A stretch of 64,000 nucleotides of DNA from Ceriagrion tenellum (lineage: Eukaryota > Arthropoda > Insecta > Odonata > Coenagrionidae), in contig OY720637.1 in NCBI GenBank assembly GCA_963169105.1, positions 27,523,925-27,587,924 of the forward strand. The letters are read 5' to 3'. Numbering within the stretch: position 1 is the stretch's first letter; every line of letters begins with the position of its first letter. The position numbers and the translations under genes are program-made. The notes below the pieces were generated by a model. That model did not search any database and had not been told where the DNA came from. It saw nothing but the letters and a program-made list of their open reading frames with translations. Positions 22,809-33,304 of this stretch are shown piece after piece.

Positions 22809-24364
22809 TGCTCTTACTAGTGCTTTTTCGGATTAAGCGTTTATACTTTTTACTAAGTCGTGTGACAGAATGCATCCAATTAAGTTAATTCAACGCAAAG
22901 CATATTTATAAAAGACCCGTGGAACGATTTGGTGACCAAAAAAGACCAAATGTTTTTAATTTTTCCTTGCATCACTGACTTGGGCATATCTCTGTTTCAA
23001 TCCACCGTTATGGCTCCTTCGAATCTCCACCGTCTTTGGATAAATGTCTGTCGGTTATCGGGTATTTGCAGGTCGTTCTCCGAAACGTCGGGAAACATGG
23101 ACCTTCTTACCCGGTTGAATACCCGAGAAACTTTTTTCCAGCAGATACGCCGGAAAAAACTTCTCCACTATCTTTATTTTTGGGAAGTACCTATTCATCG
23201 CTGCTTTGTCAATTTCTTGAAATACAGCTCTTACCTTCTCCCTTTCTTCAATATTACGAAAGTACTCTTGCGACGACGAATGCTCTCCTGCTGCAGTCAT
23301 TCGGTTAGAAACCGAAAAGGACAATAGTTTTTGCTGAAAGTTTGGAGACATGGCGATTTCCTCATACCTCACGGATGTAACCCTCTGAGACGCGTGCGTG
23401 CGGATTAGGGAAAAGGGATAGGAAAGGTCTTTTTTTTATCCCAAAGGAGTCCTTTTGAAGAAACGAAATGAAAACGGGCGAGATAAAGGAAGCTCTGGGA
23501 TAAGACTCTCTCTAGTGAGTTAGGAATGGGACCGGAGAGCCATTGTGGTCCCGTTCACGTCTTGTGGACGTGTCCTCACTTCGGTCGACGGCTGTGACGA
23601 ATTCTTCAGGTGCACTCCTCATTGTTGGATGAACCCTAAGGATTAAAAGGGTCCCTCGAGGGCGCCCGTGACACGCATTTGTACATTTGTACGTTTGTGT
23701 TAAGCTTCTCACGTGTTACTTTTGTTTTGAAATGAATGGTGACCTACGATTTTCCTGGTCCATTGTGAATCTGTACTTTCCGTCTTATTTCACATTATAT
23801 TCGTAATGCGTTCATCAGCAAATTATTCGTACGCATTGAATTCAATTGCTTAGAGAGGGTAAATACAAAACACTTGGGATAAGATTACATATCGTGGAAA
23901 GACTTACTCTAAAAGGAAATGGTAAAATGTTAATAAAATATCCGCTATTGTATGTACCAGTTTTAATTTCACTCCTTGTTAGTTGGTGTGAGAGCAAACA
24001 ATATGGAAGAGGAAAGGGAATCCGTGGGAACAATGAAGAGAATTTGGGAACGAGAAGGAAGAGGATCAATTTTTGACGCCGTAAGCGTAGATAGAACGTG
24101 TGAGGAGTGTTTAGAGATGGATTTTGATCTTGAGCCGACGTGGAAAACCACTTAGGCCCCATTTTAATAATGTCTGGTTAACGTCAACCGAAGAGTAACC
24201 TAGCCTTAATGTTAATTTGATAAAAATGTGATAGTGAAACACGTTGATGGGATGATGAGCAATAGTTAGCCGTGAGTTTCTAAGTCTCATCTGACCGCGG
24301 GTAAGTTGACTTGATCGTTATCGGTTTAAGAACCGAATTACTTATAACAGGGAGTATTATATTA
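22809..24364. other. Unassigned stretch
   Basis: Frames at 22929-23327 (132 codons) and 23055-23372 (minus, 105 codons) overlap each other and show no recognisable family. 23510-23700 is richer in G and C. No TE structure identified. Confidence 0.4.
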
Positions 24365-24365
24365 T

Positions 24366-24683
24366 TGGGTGGAGTAAACATAAAATCTTCAAATACAGTG
24401 AAATATCTAGGAATTACCTTAACTTAAGATATCTCGTGGGGAACACACATACAAAACATATGCGGCACATCATTTAAGAAACTAGGCTTTGTTAAGCATA
24501 TAATAGGAAGGTCCTAGGATGAAAAAGTAAAAGAGAGATACTACTTTTCTCTGGTTAGGCCACACCTCGAATACGCCGCGAACATTTGGGACCCTGGTCA
24601 TAAAGACTAAACCAAAAAAATTAAAAAAATACAAAGAAAAGCAGAACGCTTTGTTTAAAACTGCTACGAACGAGCGTATAATA
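24366..24683 (+). mobile_element. LINE-1F, left part of a copy split by another LINE
   Basis: Matches the LINE-1F copy at 10520-10845 closely in sequence (GGTGGAGTAAACATAAAATC through GCTACGAACGAGCGTATAAT). The equivalent of the glycine-rich VGGVNIKSS and PHLEYAANIWDPGH segments is readable but with stops. It breaks off at about 24683, and the sequence that should follow (GTTACACAACTGTTGGAGGG) resumes at 25948. Confidence 0.85.
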
Positions 24684-24689
24684 TAATAT

Positions 24690-25947
24690 AATATAATAAT
24701 AGCAAATAGACGGGGTTTTGATTGATTTCTCAAAAGCATTCGACAGGGTAAACCATGACATTCTCATGCAAAAAATAGGCTTGTTGGGAATTGATGGGAG
24801 GGTAATAAAATGGATAAATTCTTTTATCTCTGGCAGGTCACAAAGGGTTAAGATCGGCGATTGTTACTCTGATGAATTCGATGCCAATTCAGGTGTGCCG
24901 CAAGGAAGTGTACTGGGACCTTTATTATTCACAATCTATGTGAACGATATTGGTGGAAATATTAAGAGCTCTGTTAGGATGTTTGCAGACGATTGCATTA
25001 TTTACAGAGAAATGGTAAAAGTCGATGACGGCGATTTATTACAAAAGGATCTAAATAATTTGGAGAAATGGGCGGATGAAAACGGCATGGTCATAAATGC
25101 AAATAAAACAAAACTCATAAGATTCAGGGAAGGAAAAATAACTATATCAAATAATTATTTCATTATGGGCGAATTATTGATGGAAGCCAGTGTCTGTAAT
25201 TATCTTGGAGTGACTTTAAATAGGGATTTGCAATGGGGGCCACATATTGAAAAAATTACGACAAAAGCTTTTAGAGTGTTATACTTTGTAATGAGGACCC
25301 TTGGAAAAAGTTGTAAGAAAACCAAGGAGTTCGCCTATAAGACATTTGTTAGGCCCATTTTAGAGTATGGGGCGTCAGTCTGGGACCCTTATTTGGGAGG
25401 GGAGATAAAGCAATTAGAAAAAGTTCAGCGTCTAGCCGCAAGATTTGTGATGCGAAATTTTAATAGGAAGCCTAGTAAAACGGAGATGATGAGGGTATTG
25501 GGCTGGACATCACTAGAATCGAGGAGGAGGAAAGCACGTCTCAAGTGCATGCATAAGGCATACATTGGCGATCCTGCGTGGAGGGACATATCCGAAAGAT
25601 TAAAAAAACCTAGTTATCTGGCGAGAAGAGAGAGCCTCCAAGGCAGCTCTCAAACACATTGAAATATTCCTTCCTGCACCGGGGGATAAGGGATTGGAAT
25701 GAGTTACCCAAAGAAGTATTAGAGCCCTTCCCAAATAAGACACTGACGTTAATGACGAGATTGAGGGGAGTTGTACTGTGAGGGTTTTTCCCCCATATTT
25801 TTCTAAGGTAATAACTTTGCTTTTTTTTTGTATTTTTGGTAATGTCATTGTTTTAATTTTTACATGTATGTATAATGGTATTTTCTCAGTATCTGTGTTA
25901 CCGCCGGACCATATGGTCTACTTGTAGCAAATTCTTAATAATAATAA
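24690..25947 (+). mobile_element. 5'-truncated LINE inserted into a LINE-1F copy
   Basis: Starts abruptly inside the RT (QIDGVLIDFSKAFD) and runs through to a 3' UTR containing CCGCCGGACCATATGGTC and an (AAT)n tail at 25928-25947. LINE-1F sequence flanks it on both sides in the same order and orientation. The short ATAAT-rich junction at 24678-24705 makes the exact target duplication ambiguous. It belongs to a different family from LINE-1F (no GTAGAT tail). Confidence 0.85.
24718..25662 (+). CDS. Reverse transcriptase (partial) of the inserted LINE
   Basis: A 314-codon open frame beginning at the fingers/palm: IDFSKAFDRVNHDIL (first catalytic aspartate), SGVPQGSVLGPLLF at residues about 58-71, the catalytic FADD at about 89-92, a VCNYLGVTLNRDLQWGPHI block at about 160-178, FVRPILEYGASVWDPY at about 210-225 and LGWTSLESRRRKARL at about 261-275. 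All residues expected for the RT active site are present. A frameshift between about 25620 and 25650 separates it from the true C-terminus, which is readable in another frame as SFLHRGIRDWNELPKEVLEP to a stop at 25781. The N-terminal part and the endonuclease are missing. Confidence 0.9.
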   Translation: MIDFSKAFDRVNHDILMQKIGLLGIDGRVIKWINSFISGRSQRVKIGDCYSDEFDANSGVPQGSVLGPLLFTIYVNDIGGNIKSSVRMFADDCIIYREMVKVDDGDLLQKDLNNLEKWADENGMVINANKTKLIRFREGKITISNNYFIMGELLMEASVCNYLGVTLNRDLQWGPHIEKITTKAFRVLYFVMRTLGKSCKKTKEFAYKTFVRPILEYGASVWDPYLGGEIKQLEKVQRLAARFVMRNFNRKPSKTEMMRVLGWTSLESRRRKARLKCMHKAYIGDPAWRDISERLKKPSYLARRESLQGSSQTH

Positions 25948-26331
25948 TAATGTTACACAACTGTTGGAGGGATTAGGTGGGAGCCCTTAGAGAGTCGGAG
26001 GCTGCACGCCAGGCTGAGGCTACTTGAGAATTTCAGAACTGGTGCGTTCCAGAGCGACACAGAATATTTTCATGCAGCCTCACTACATTTCTAGTTCTGA
26101 CAGATGCGTTAAAAAAAGAGAGATACTCTGCCGAACAGATAGGTACAAAAACTCGTTCTTTCCGCGCGCAATAAGCGACCACATTAAAAACTGTGCTCCT
26201 CTAAATTCACTCCCATAGTACATGCCACCATTTCACCTCACAAAATCTTGCATCTTTAAACGAGTGGTGACCGAACACCCCCTGCCACACACCCATGCGG
26301 CGGCTCGCGGGGTAATATGTAGATGTAGATT
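25948..26331 (+). mobile_element. LINE-1F, right part of the split copy
   Basis: Continues the copy broken at 24683: GTTACACAACTGTTGGAGGG, then the LHARLRL-type segment, CRTDRYKNSFFPRAISDHIK in frame at about 26130-26185, the 3'-terminal stem-loop near 26279-26312 and the tail ATGTAGATGTAGAT. Confidence 0.9.
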
Positions 26332-26887
26332 ACCAGCAAAATATTTAACCATCTTTACTAAAAATCGTGTTGAATATACTTTTGATGTTGCTGCTGTTGT
26401 TCCACAAAATGTAAATGAGCTTCAAGGAATCTATTTAGCTTAAATTCGGGTGCCATTGCGCCATTACGTCACTACTGATAAAACTTCCGTTAACATTCCC
26501 TTTTCCAGCCCCACCAGATTTTTATCTCATTTCCTTTTTAAGTGTATGTAGGCTTCATTTCTCAAATTTGGATTTAAGGCGGAGAAGTTCCGTGAAATTT
26601 TAAAATCTCGCATCTAAAATTATATATCAGTAGTAATGAGTTCGACCAAAGGATGAAGGGATTACTATGGCTTAATTTGGGTAGGACTTATGACTTCCTC
26701 ATTAGCGTTACTGATTGTTCAGGGGTAAATGAGGACATCCGCTCTCTCTCGGAAGAATGTTTTCTTCTCTGAAAAATTAGGTACCTAGTCAATTATATTT
26801 CTCTCGACGGATTCCACTTTGGTTTGGTCGGCTATCTTTTGCCTTCGTAAGAGGAAGGAAGTGTGGAGACTCGTAAGTACTAGCTAG

Positions 26888-27025
26888 GGGGATCGAACTG
26901 GTGTGGTGGCTAGAGTACTGCCTAAACGGACGGCCAGGGTTCAAGAGGAAGATATTTTTCAGGGAAAACCTGATCCCTACTTGAGTGTCTTGTGGAGTGC
27001 GCTTCAAATGCAGTACTCCGTATGT
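26888..27025 (+). mobile_element. Possible tRNA-like SINE fragment
   Basis: TGGTGGCTAGAGTACTGCC resembles a Pol III A box and CAGGGTTCAAG about 30 bp later resembles a B box. The sequence joins directly onto a LINE-1F 3' end at about 27028, which is how many SINEs acquire their tails. Only one copy is seen in this window, so this is tentative. Confidence 0.35.
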
Positions 27026-27027
27026 CG

Positions 27028-27328
27028 GATTCAGAGCGACGCAGAGAATATTATCATGAAGGCTCACTACGTCTCTAGGTCTGTTAGAAGCGATAACATA
27101 AGGGAGGTACATTGCCGAACAGATAGGTGCAATGACTCGTTCTTTCCGCGCACAATAAGCGATAACAGTCAAAATTGAGCTTCACTCTATACACTCCCAT
27201 AATACACGTCACCATTTCACATCCCAAAACCTATACCTTACATCTTTACGCGGGTGGTGTCCTAACAACCCCCGCCAAACGCCCATGCGGTGGCTCGCAG
27301 GATAGTGTGTAGACGTAGATGTAGACGT
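27028..27328 (+). mobile_element. LINE-1F 3' fragment
   Basis: Carries the TCAGAGCGACGCAGAGAATA block, the CACAATAAGCGA block, the 3'-terminal stem-loop at about 27270-27304 and a tail GTAGACGTAGATGTAGACG. 5'-truncated. Confidence 0.85.
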
Positions 27329-27695
27329 TAAACTGCGGTCCCCGTGGCACCTTCGTTAAGAGCAGGCCAATGCCGACGCCGGGTTTCTCTCCACCCTTCC
27401 TACCTTACATGTCCTTTATGGCGCAAATCATCTTAGTTGTCGGTCGCCTCCCCAAATATTCTTTCCAAACCAAGTACTAGCAACTAAGAAAAGGAAGGGA
27501 GAAGGGTCAGCAAAGGATTATAGCCGAGAGGAAATTCCGACGTCCTGGTAAAGATATGGCTAGTATCATCTACAATTTCATAATACCAAAATAACCTAGG
27601 TGAGACACGTGCATGATATACCTTATATCATGATGTACTTGCATACTCGAGGAAACTCATATAAGGATTCCAAGAAATGGATGGTAAAGCTACTT
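27329..27695. other. Unassigned stretch
   Basis: No gene recognised; GC-rich for its first 100 bp. Confidence 0.4.
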
Positions 27696-28261
27696 GTTTG
27701 GTAGTTTGAGCGTAATATCATTTTACTTAGAAATTAATGAATTTGGTCTCATTTTAAAGGAAAATATCTCACCTATCCAATGACACAAAAAATTCTACTC
27801 CTTACCACGTTACTTTCGGAGATTTTTGCCAAAAAATAACAGCCCTTTTACATGGGAAATGGTACGTGTATGCACTCCGGAGAGACATTATTTCCAAAAT
27901 GAGGAATTTCTAACACTTAGATGTCGTCAAAAAAACTAACAGTGTGTCGTTTGTATGTTTTCTGAACTATATTTGAAAATAAATCATATTGTCACCACTG
28001 TAGGTTCTTGGGTATCACAAAAAACCTTCCGTTTTGAAGGAGTTTCAAATGTACCGCGCGAAAAAAAAATTAATCAAGTTAAAGACTTATTTAGATATTT
28101 TCATTTGATTACTTACAATTTCCGTATTATAAAACTATATTATTGCGCCATTAATAATGCAATATTTAATTGATGTGTCCTACAGCTGGTGAAATTACAA
28201 CGTGTCATTCGAATATGGTCTCTATTATGACTAGGGAACTATCTCGCTCGGACTACCTTAA
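27696..28261. mobile_element. TTAA-flanked MITE, copy C
   Basis: The right end has GCTCGGACTACC plus TTAA (28258-28261). At the left the GGTAGTTTGAGC terminus is preceded by GTTT instead of TTAA, a mutated target site. Interior as in copies A, B and D. A 72-codon frame at 27955-28173 is also open in copy D. Confidence 0.85.
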
Positions 28262-28675
28262 GGCTGCGCGAAATCTTTTGTACTCAAGTTTGTGATGAGG
28301 GGCCGAGATGGGCCGATTTCGGGTCTCGCTCAGCCCGTTTTGGATTTCGCATACTGCGTGGGTGCCGATGAGACTGAATCCACGCAGCCGGTTTACTGAT
28401 ATAAAATCCTATCTAGTGCATACGCTTACCAATAGCGAGATATCATTTTTTAAATGTATTACGATGATCTGTTTCATGTAGTGTGGGTAACTGTTAATGT
28501 GGGCTCCGGGCGGGCCGATCATGCAGACGTCCATGGGGAGCGGGTCGACCCGCGCACAACGCCCGGCGAGCCGGGCTGGGACGGGCCGAACGCTAATAGG
28601 CCCGCGCTGGCATCGAGTACAGAAGGTCACGACCATTTTTTGGACTGGAGTAGCCCTTCCACCCTTGTTACAAAC
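28262..28675. other. CpG-rich stretch with GGGCC-type motifs
   Basis: 28290-28360 and 28500-28620 are rich in GGGCCG and CCCG motifs, unlike the flanks. This could be the interior of a GC-rich MITE, but I could not define its ends. Overlapping frames (28409-28717) appear to be a composition effect. Confidence 0.3.
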
Positions 28676-28886
28676 CTCTATCGAATACGCCGCGGGCATT
28701 TAGGAGCCTGGTCATAAATATTTAACCAAATAAAATGATTAAAATACAAATATAAGCAGCACGCCTCGATAAAAACTTCTACGAGCGAACATATAGTGCT
28801 TGACAACTTTTAAAGGGATTTATGTGGGAGCCCCTATAGACTCGGAGGCTACACGCTAGGCTTAGGTTGCTTGAGAAATTCATATT
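28676..28886 (+). mobile_element. LINE-1F internal fragment
   Basis: Runs from the AATACGCCGCGGGCATTTAG block to GGCTTAGGTTGCTTGAGAAA and stops there. It lacks the 3' end, so it is probably a remnant cut by a later deletion. Confidence 0.75.
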
Positions 28887-29043
28887 ATATAAATATTATA
28901 TTCGGATATGTATTACAAAAATAAGAAAAGTTTAAAAATAAATAAAGGGAAAAAGAAGAAATGAAGTAATAATTACAAAAAAATATATATTTAAATCCCA
29001 TTTAGTGTTAATTCGCCGGTTTTCAGTTTCGCAATGTATATAC

Positions 29044-29465
29044 TAAGAATGAGTGAATCCAAATGTCGATTCTCGATTCCACCGATTCTCAGGATTAGAA
29101 TCGGTATCGAGAATCGATCGCCTAAAGTCGATTCCGATTCCATCAATTCCAGATGGATAAATATGCAAATCAAACTTCATTGATCACATAATATTTGTCT
29201 CAGCAATTCTGGATGTAGGCTATCAATTTGTACTTTTTATCTAGCTCAGTAAGCTGAGGATATATTTGCTATTTGTTAATAAATATACTTTTTGAACGAC
29301 TTAATTGTCTTTGTTATTTTATTTCAGTCAATACTTTAATTTAAGTAATAGTTGTAGGCTACTGGTATATCAATATCCCACCTGTTATGAGGAATAAGAA
29401 TCGATGGAATCGGGAATCGATTTGAAAGAATCGGAGTCGAAAAAAATGGAATCGACTCATCCCTA
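29044..29465. mobile_element. Non-autonomous hAT-like element rich in GAATCGAT motifs
   Basis: Left end TAAGAATGAGTGAATCC, right end GGAATCGACTCATCCCTA, imperfect inverted repeats. The flanks gtatatac (29036-29043) and ttatatac (29466-29473) agree in 7 of 8 positions, fitting a hAT duplication. Many GAATCGA/TCGATTC motifs cluster at both ends, probably the transposase-binding repeats. No coding frame. Confidence 0.8.
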
Positions 29466-29577
29466 TTATATACGTACCAGGAATGTTGAAAACATCCTTG
29501 TTCGGTACATATTATTACATCCATAACCATAATAGGGAGCACTGTTCTAAAATATAGCAAACAAATTAAATACATAC

Positions 29578-29884
29578 ACCAGGGTTGACATTCGCCATGA
29601 AAAAAATCATTTGACTTGACCGGGATTCGAACCCGGATCTCCCAATTGCCAGGTATGCTAGCCAGTTACACTGTGAGTGTACACAGAGTGTAACAGGGCT
29701 ACACAGCCAAACAGAGCTACACAGAGTGTAACTGGCTAACACACCTGACCGGCAATTGGGAGACCCGGGTTCGAATCCCGGTCAAGTCAAATGATTTTGT
29801 CATAGTGAATTTCAACCCTGGTGTATATGCACCCGTGCGAGTGACTTCGTACCACATCATTTGTTAAATGCAATGTTTGGAAAT
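29578..29884 (+). mobile_element. Palindromic tRNA-derived SINE, copy 4 (most complete)
   Basis: TTAAATACATAC is repeated on both sides (29566-29577 and 29885-29896), a 12-bp target duplication. The element begins ACCAGGGTTGACATTCGCC, with an antisense tRNA-like arm (about 29578-29672), a spacer with repeated ACACAGAGTGTAAC motifs, a sense tRNA-like arm with TGGCTAACACACCTGACC and GGGTTCGAATCC (B box at about 29768), then TTTCAACCCTGGTG and the unique tail to GCAATGTTTGGAAATT. The RNA would fold into a hairpin of about 95 bp with the tail free. Confidence 0.85.
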
Positions 29885-29896
29885 TTAAATACATAC

Positions 29897-30618
29897 GTTC
29901 TTTGCCACTTCACATAAATTAATAGAGCAGCGTTATCGGTTATACAGGGAACTGGCATGCATCATTTAGAAGTAGCTCGTACACTTTTGATTTGAATACA
30001 CGTATTGATTATGAGTTTCTTATTCCTAATGGAATTATAATTATATGAGTTCATTCCACACATAACAGATACGATTGAGAGTGTCATAATTTCTGGAATA
30101 TATATACCCCTTTGGAGGAACTCCGTTTTGGGGTTACCGACTCGTTCTTACGTACAAAATGATTTGAATGTGTTGCTTTATATTTGGATAACAATGTATT
30201 AGTGCTGGTGTATTTACAATCGAAATTCACTCAGCATAGATAAATTAACTCATTAAACTTTTCATATCAATAATAAGTAAGAAAAGAAGAAGAAAGAAAA
30301 AAAGAAAACATGAAATAGATAATTGACGCTGCTGTGAGTTACATCATTTCAAAAAATATTAAAATAAAGTTGATGCATCATCATTAGCAAATTGACCAAT
30401 ATTTTACACCTCTACTATATTTACATTCATTTCTTGCATTAATAATAAATTCAGGTGGCGCACAATATATTTTGGGCCCTAGGAATGAATAACTCTGCTT
30501 AAAAATGTCTGCTCTAGGTCTAGGTACAGTTACGTTGTGATAGCTACGGAGCACATGGACTCTTGGTGTTCTTTTTATACACCTCCACGATTATAAAAAA
30601 TCCTAAGGATCTTAAACA
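29897..30618. other. AT-rich stretch without recognisable gene
   Basis: No repeat or frame of note. 30280-30310 is a purine run. Confidence 0.45.
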
Positions 30619-30626
30619 CAAATTAT

Positions 30627-31577
30627 CAGGGTTGGGTCATTTCACGTAGAATATTATTGTTCTACATACACGTAGTGTATGTAGAACAATAGTAGTGTAT
30701 AGTAGATAGTATTATAATAACAATAGTAGAAAATAGTGTAGATAATATAGATTACGTAGAATATTGCGTAAATTATGTAGAATATTATGTTGATTATTTT
30801 TTGTCTACAAAATAATGTTTTATGTTTAATAAAATGTAGAAAATTACAATAAAAAAAGAAGTATTACACTGATTTCATGGTTAAAAAATTACATTACCTT
30901 ATCACTGAGGACAGAAGGCCTACCTTGGTCCTAGGTCCTTGAACAAATAATGTTAGTCTTCCTGAATCATTGTTTTATTGCAGTTATAACAACTATTATT
31001 CTCTTATTTTATTAACTCTATTATTTAATTTTAGTATTTACATATAATTAGTCGCGACTTGCCCTGATGGAGGAACCCAGAGTGATTACAAAATGTTGAT
31101 TTCGCATCCAATTTTTTCACTTCAATTAAAATGGCAGTTAATATAATCCTTAGTCTGCATATATAACTGATTGCAAGCACTTGCCATGGAAAATTTAAAA
31201 AAAATGATATGAAGTGGCTACAAATGACTCAGGCCTACACCAATCAATCGATAAAATATTTCTTTGACTCGTGGATAATTTGGCATTCAGTCTTGGATAG
31301 TTGTTGATTTCCTGGCAGGCCTAGCAATGGTAGGCTTGTAATAGGCTATAAGTTGAAAATGCACTAAATATAGGTTTAATTATTAAAATCCATTAGTATA
31401 TTGTTAAAATAAAATTTTCCAATAATCGTAATCACTTTTTTAGCAGTATATGTAAAATTAATTTTCTACGCGTAGAATATGTTAGTATTAGTAATATTCT
31501 ACATTACATATTCTACGGTAGAATATACACGTAGATTACACATTTCCTACACAGAATATTCTACTGACCCATTCCTG
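30627..31577. mobile_element. Non-autonomous hAT-like element with GTAGAATAT subterminal repeats
   Basis: CAAATTAT is duplicated exactly on both sides (30619-30626 and 31578-31585). The ends CAGGGTTGGGTCA and TGACCCATTCCTG are inverted repeats. GTAGAATATT/TTCTACA motifs occur repeatedly within about 200 bp of both ends. A perfect 16-bp-arm hairpin sits at about 30656-30690. No transposase frame in the AT-rich centre. Confidence 0.85.
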
Positions 31578-32285
31578 CAAATTATGCTTGAATTTAATAT
31601 TTTGACTACAGTGGACACCGTGGAGAGGCTATATAACACCGCCTCTCGCCTTCTTTTTGACGTCTCGCTCCGCGTCTTCCCTTGATGGACAGCGTCATTA
31701 CTCCGCGCCCGGAGGTTGCCGCCCCTTTCTCCCTTGGGGGCTGGGCGCCCCGAACGTCTTCGGGGAGGGATCGCGGGTGGAACTCGAGGGAGCGGCGGGA
31801 ATGAGACACGGGTGCGGGTGGGTCCGAGGGTCTTGTGGGTGGAAGGGATACGGTGGAAAGGGGAGTGGGGGTGCGGGTCCTGGAAGGTGTTTTCATTAAG
31901 CTGATGGCGCCGCTCGAACGCTGCTGACGCCACCCGCTCCTCCCCCTTCTAATAACTCCCCTCCCACTCCACCCCGCTCGTTGTAAACCCCCCTCTCTCC
32001 ACGTTTCCGTCCCCCTAACACTCACACCATCGACTTTTCTCCTCCTCCCCCCCATTCTGTCTCTCTTTCCCCATTCCTCCGCGCCGACAACACTCAGCTC
32101 TTTTTAGGGATTCTTCCTCCTCCCCCTCCCACCTCTTCCGTAGGCACACAAGCCTTGATTTTGTGCATGACCCTGTGTATGCTTGCGATCGCCTGATTGA
32201 GAGTGTGGAGGTTAGGTTCTGGAGTCAGAGAAGCGCGAGGGGTAGAATAATGGGTTCGCACGCTTATGGCCCGGGTTCAATTTAG
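31578..32285. other. GC- and pyrimidine-rich stretch
   Basis: 31640-32120 is GC-rich, with a C-rich plus strand to the right. It holds several overlapping frames up to 149 codons (31606-32055, minus) that are rich in R, G, P and S. I do not recognise a domain and suspect a composition effect. A GTTCAATTT motif near 32275 is a weak B-box lookalike. Confidence 0.35.
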
Positions 32286-32289
32286 GCTT

Positions 32290-32491
32290 CTTTGTCTCTC
32301 AATCGGAAACAGTATGTGAAAACCTTCGTGTGGAGCGTAGCACTCTATGGTCCAGAAGCATGGACCATTGGAAAAGCTGACCAGAATAGACTAGGAGCCT
32401 TTGAAACCTTGTGCTGGAGGAGGATGCTGAAGATAAAATGGACGGAAAAAATGAGAAATCATGAAGTTGTTCGGAGGCTTCCGCGGTGATC
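32290..32491 (+). mobile_element. RTE-like LINE, RT C-terminal part, left of a hairpin insertion
   Basis: Encodes YVKTFVWSVALYGPEAWTIG, then FETLCWRRMLKIKWTEKMRN and HEVVRRL. The FVWSVALYG.E.WT and CWRRML.I.WT motifs mark the region just after the RT domain in RTE-type and related LINEs. The frame is intact until it meets the hairpin insertion at about 32492; the element resumes at 32660. Confidence 0.8.
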
Positions 32492-32659
32492 TGTTGAGTT
32501 CAGTTTATTCGGGTTTTTCCCGCGTTGATTCATACTAACGGATAACAGTGTCGCTAACGTTACAGTTCAGAACGTGACGACGCTAGCTGTAACGTTGGCG
32601 AAACTGTTGTCTGTCAATATGAATCAACGCGGGAAAAACCCGAATAAACTGAACTCAAA
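32492..32659. repeat. Hairpin insertion 1: 72-bp arms, 21-nt loop
   Basis: Left arm 32494-32565 and right arm 32587-32658 are inverted copies with a handful of mismatches in the inner half; the outer 40 bp match completely. TGATC is repeated at 32487-32491 and 32660-32664, suggesting a 5-bp target duplication. It splits an RTE-like LINE reading frame. No coding capacity. The inner right arm has GGCGAAACTGTTGTC, similar to hairpin 3 at 63677. Confidence 0.8.
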
Positions 32660-32945
32660 TGATCAAGTGTACAGAAGAGTCGAAGAGCAAAGGAACATAT
32701 GGAACACCATACAGAAAAGAAGACCAGATAGATTGGACACACCTTGAGACACGATTGGTTTGTGAAGAACATAATTGAAGGTAAAATGGAGAAAAATGCT
32801 CCCAGAGGAAGACTAATGAATAAGTTCATGGAACGAATAAAGAGGAAAGTACATAGGAAGAGACACCAGGAGGTAAGGAAACTAGCATTAGATAAGGAAG
32901 GGTGGGGGGCTGCAGTCAACCAACTTTAGGATGGAACGGCCAATG
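32660..32945 (+). mobile_element. RTE-like LINE, C-terminal and 3' part, right of the hairpin
   Basis: Continues the copy that starts at 32290: CAAGTGTACAGAAGAGTCGA, then an open frame at 32744-32929 encoding FVKNIIEGKMEKNAPRGR, ERIKRKVHRKRHQEVRKLAL and GWGAAVNQL followed by a stop. The segment is shared with 17238-17440 (minus). A frameshift separates it from the left part. Confidence 0.75.
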
Positions 32946-33304
32946 ATGATCTCTCAATCGTGAGGAGGAGGATGAAGATTGTTCGCTTGGCGGAAGGGAA
33001 TACATGGGAGAAAGTTCATTCTGTGGTAATGTGGGGGTCGGACCGACGAGATAATTCGAGTTCTGGCTGTCCACACTCAGGGAATCCCTTTTCCTTCTTG
33101 ATTGCTTTGAGTTGTACACTTCAGGTTCAATAATCTGTTCGTCGGATGTGGTGTTGAACCGTGGTTCGTTTGGTATCTTTTATTGAGAGCTGGTTAATAT
33201 CGAAGCTATTTTGATAGAAATAGTTATTAATAAAGCTATTGTGCTACATGTAAGATTTAAGGCTTACCTGACTAATGCTTTTATTGCTGAGCTCTTGTGT
33301 TTCC

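Noticed and set aside
27955..28173. 72-codon frame inside the TTAA MITE as a conserved protein
   Set aside because: Open in two of four copies only; most likely shared by recent descent. No domain.
31606..32055. 149-codon minus frame rich in R, P, S and G
   Set aside because: Overlaps frames in other phases in a GC-rich tract; composition explains the openness and no domain is visible.
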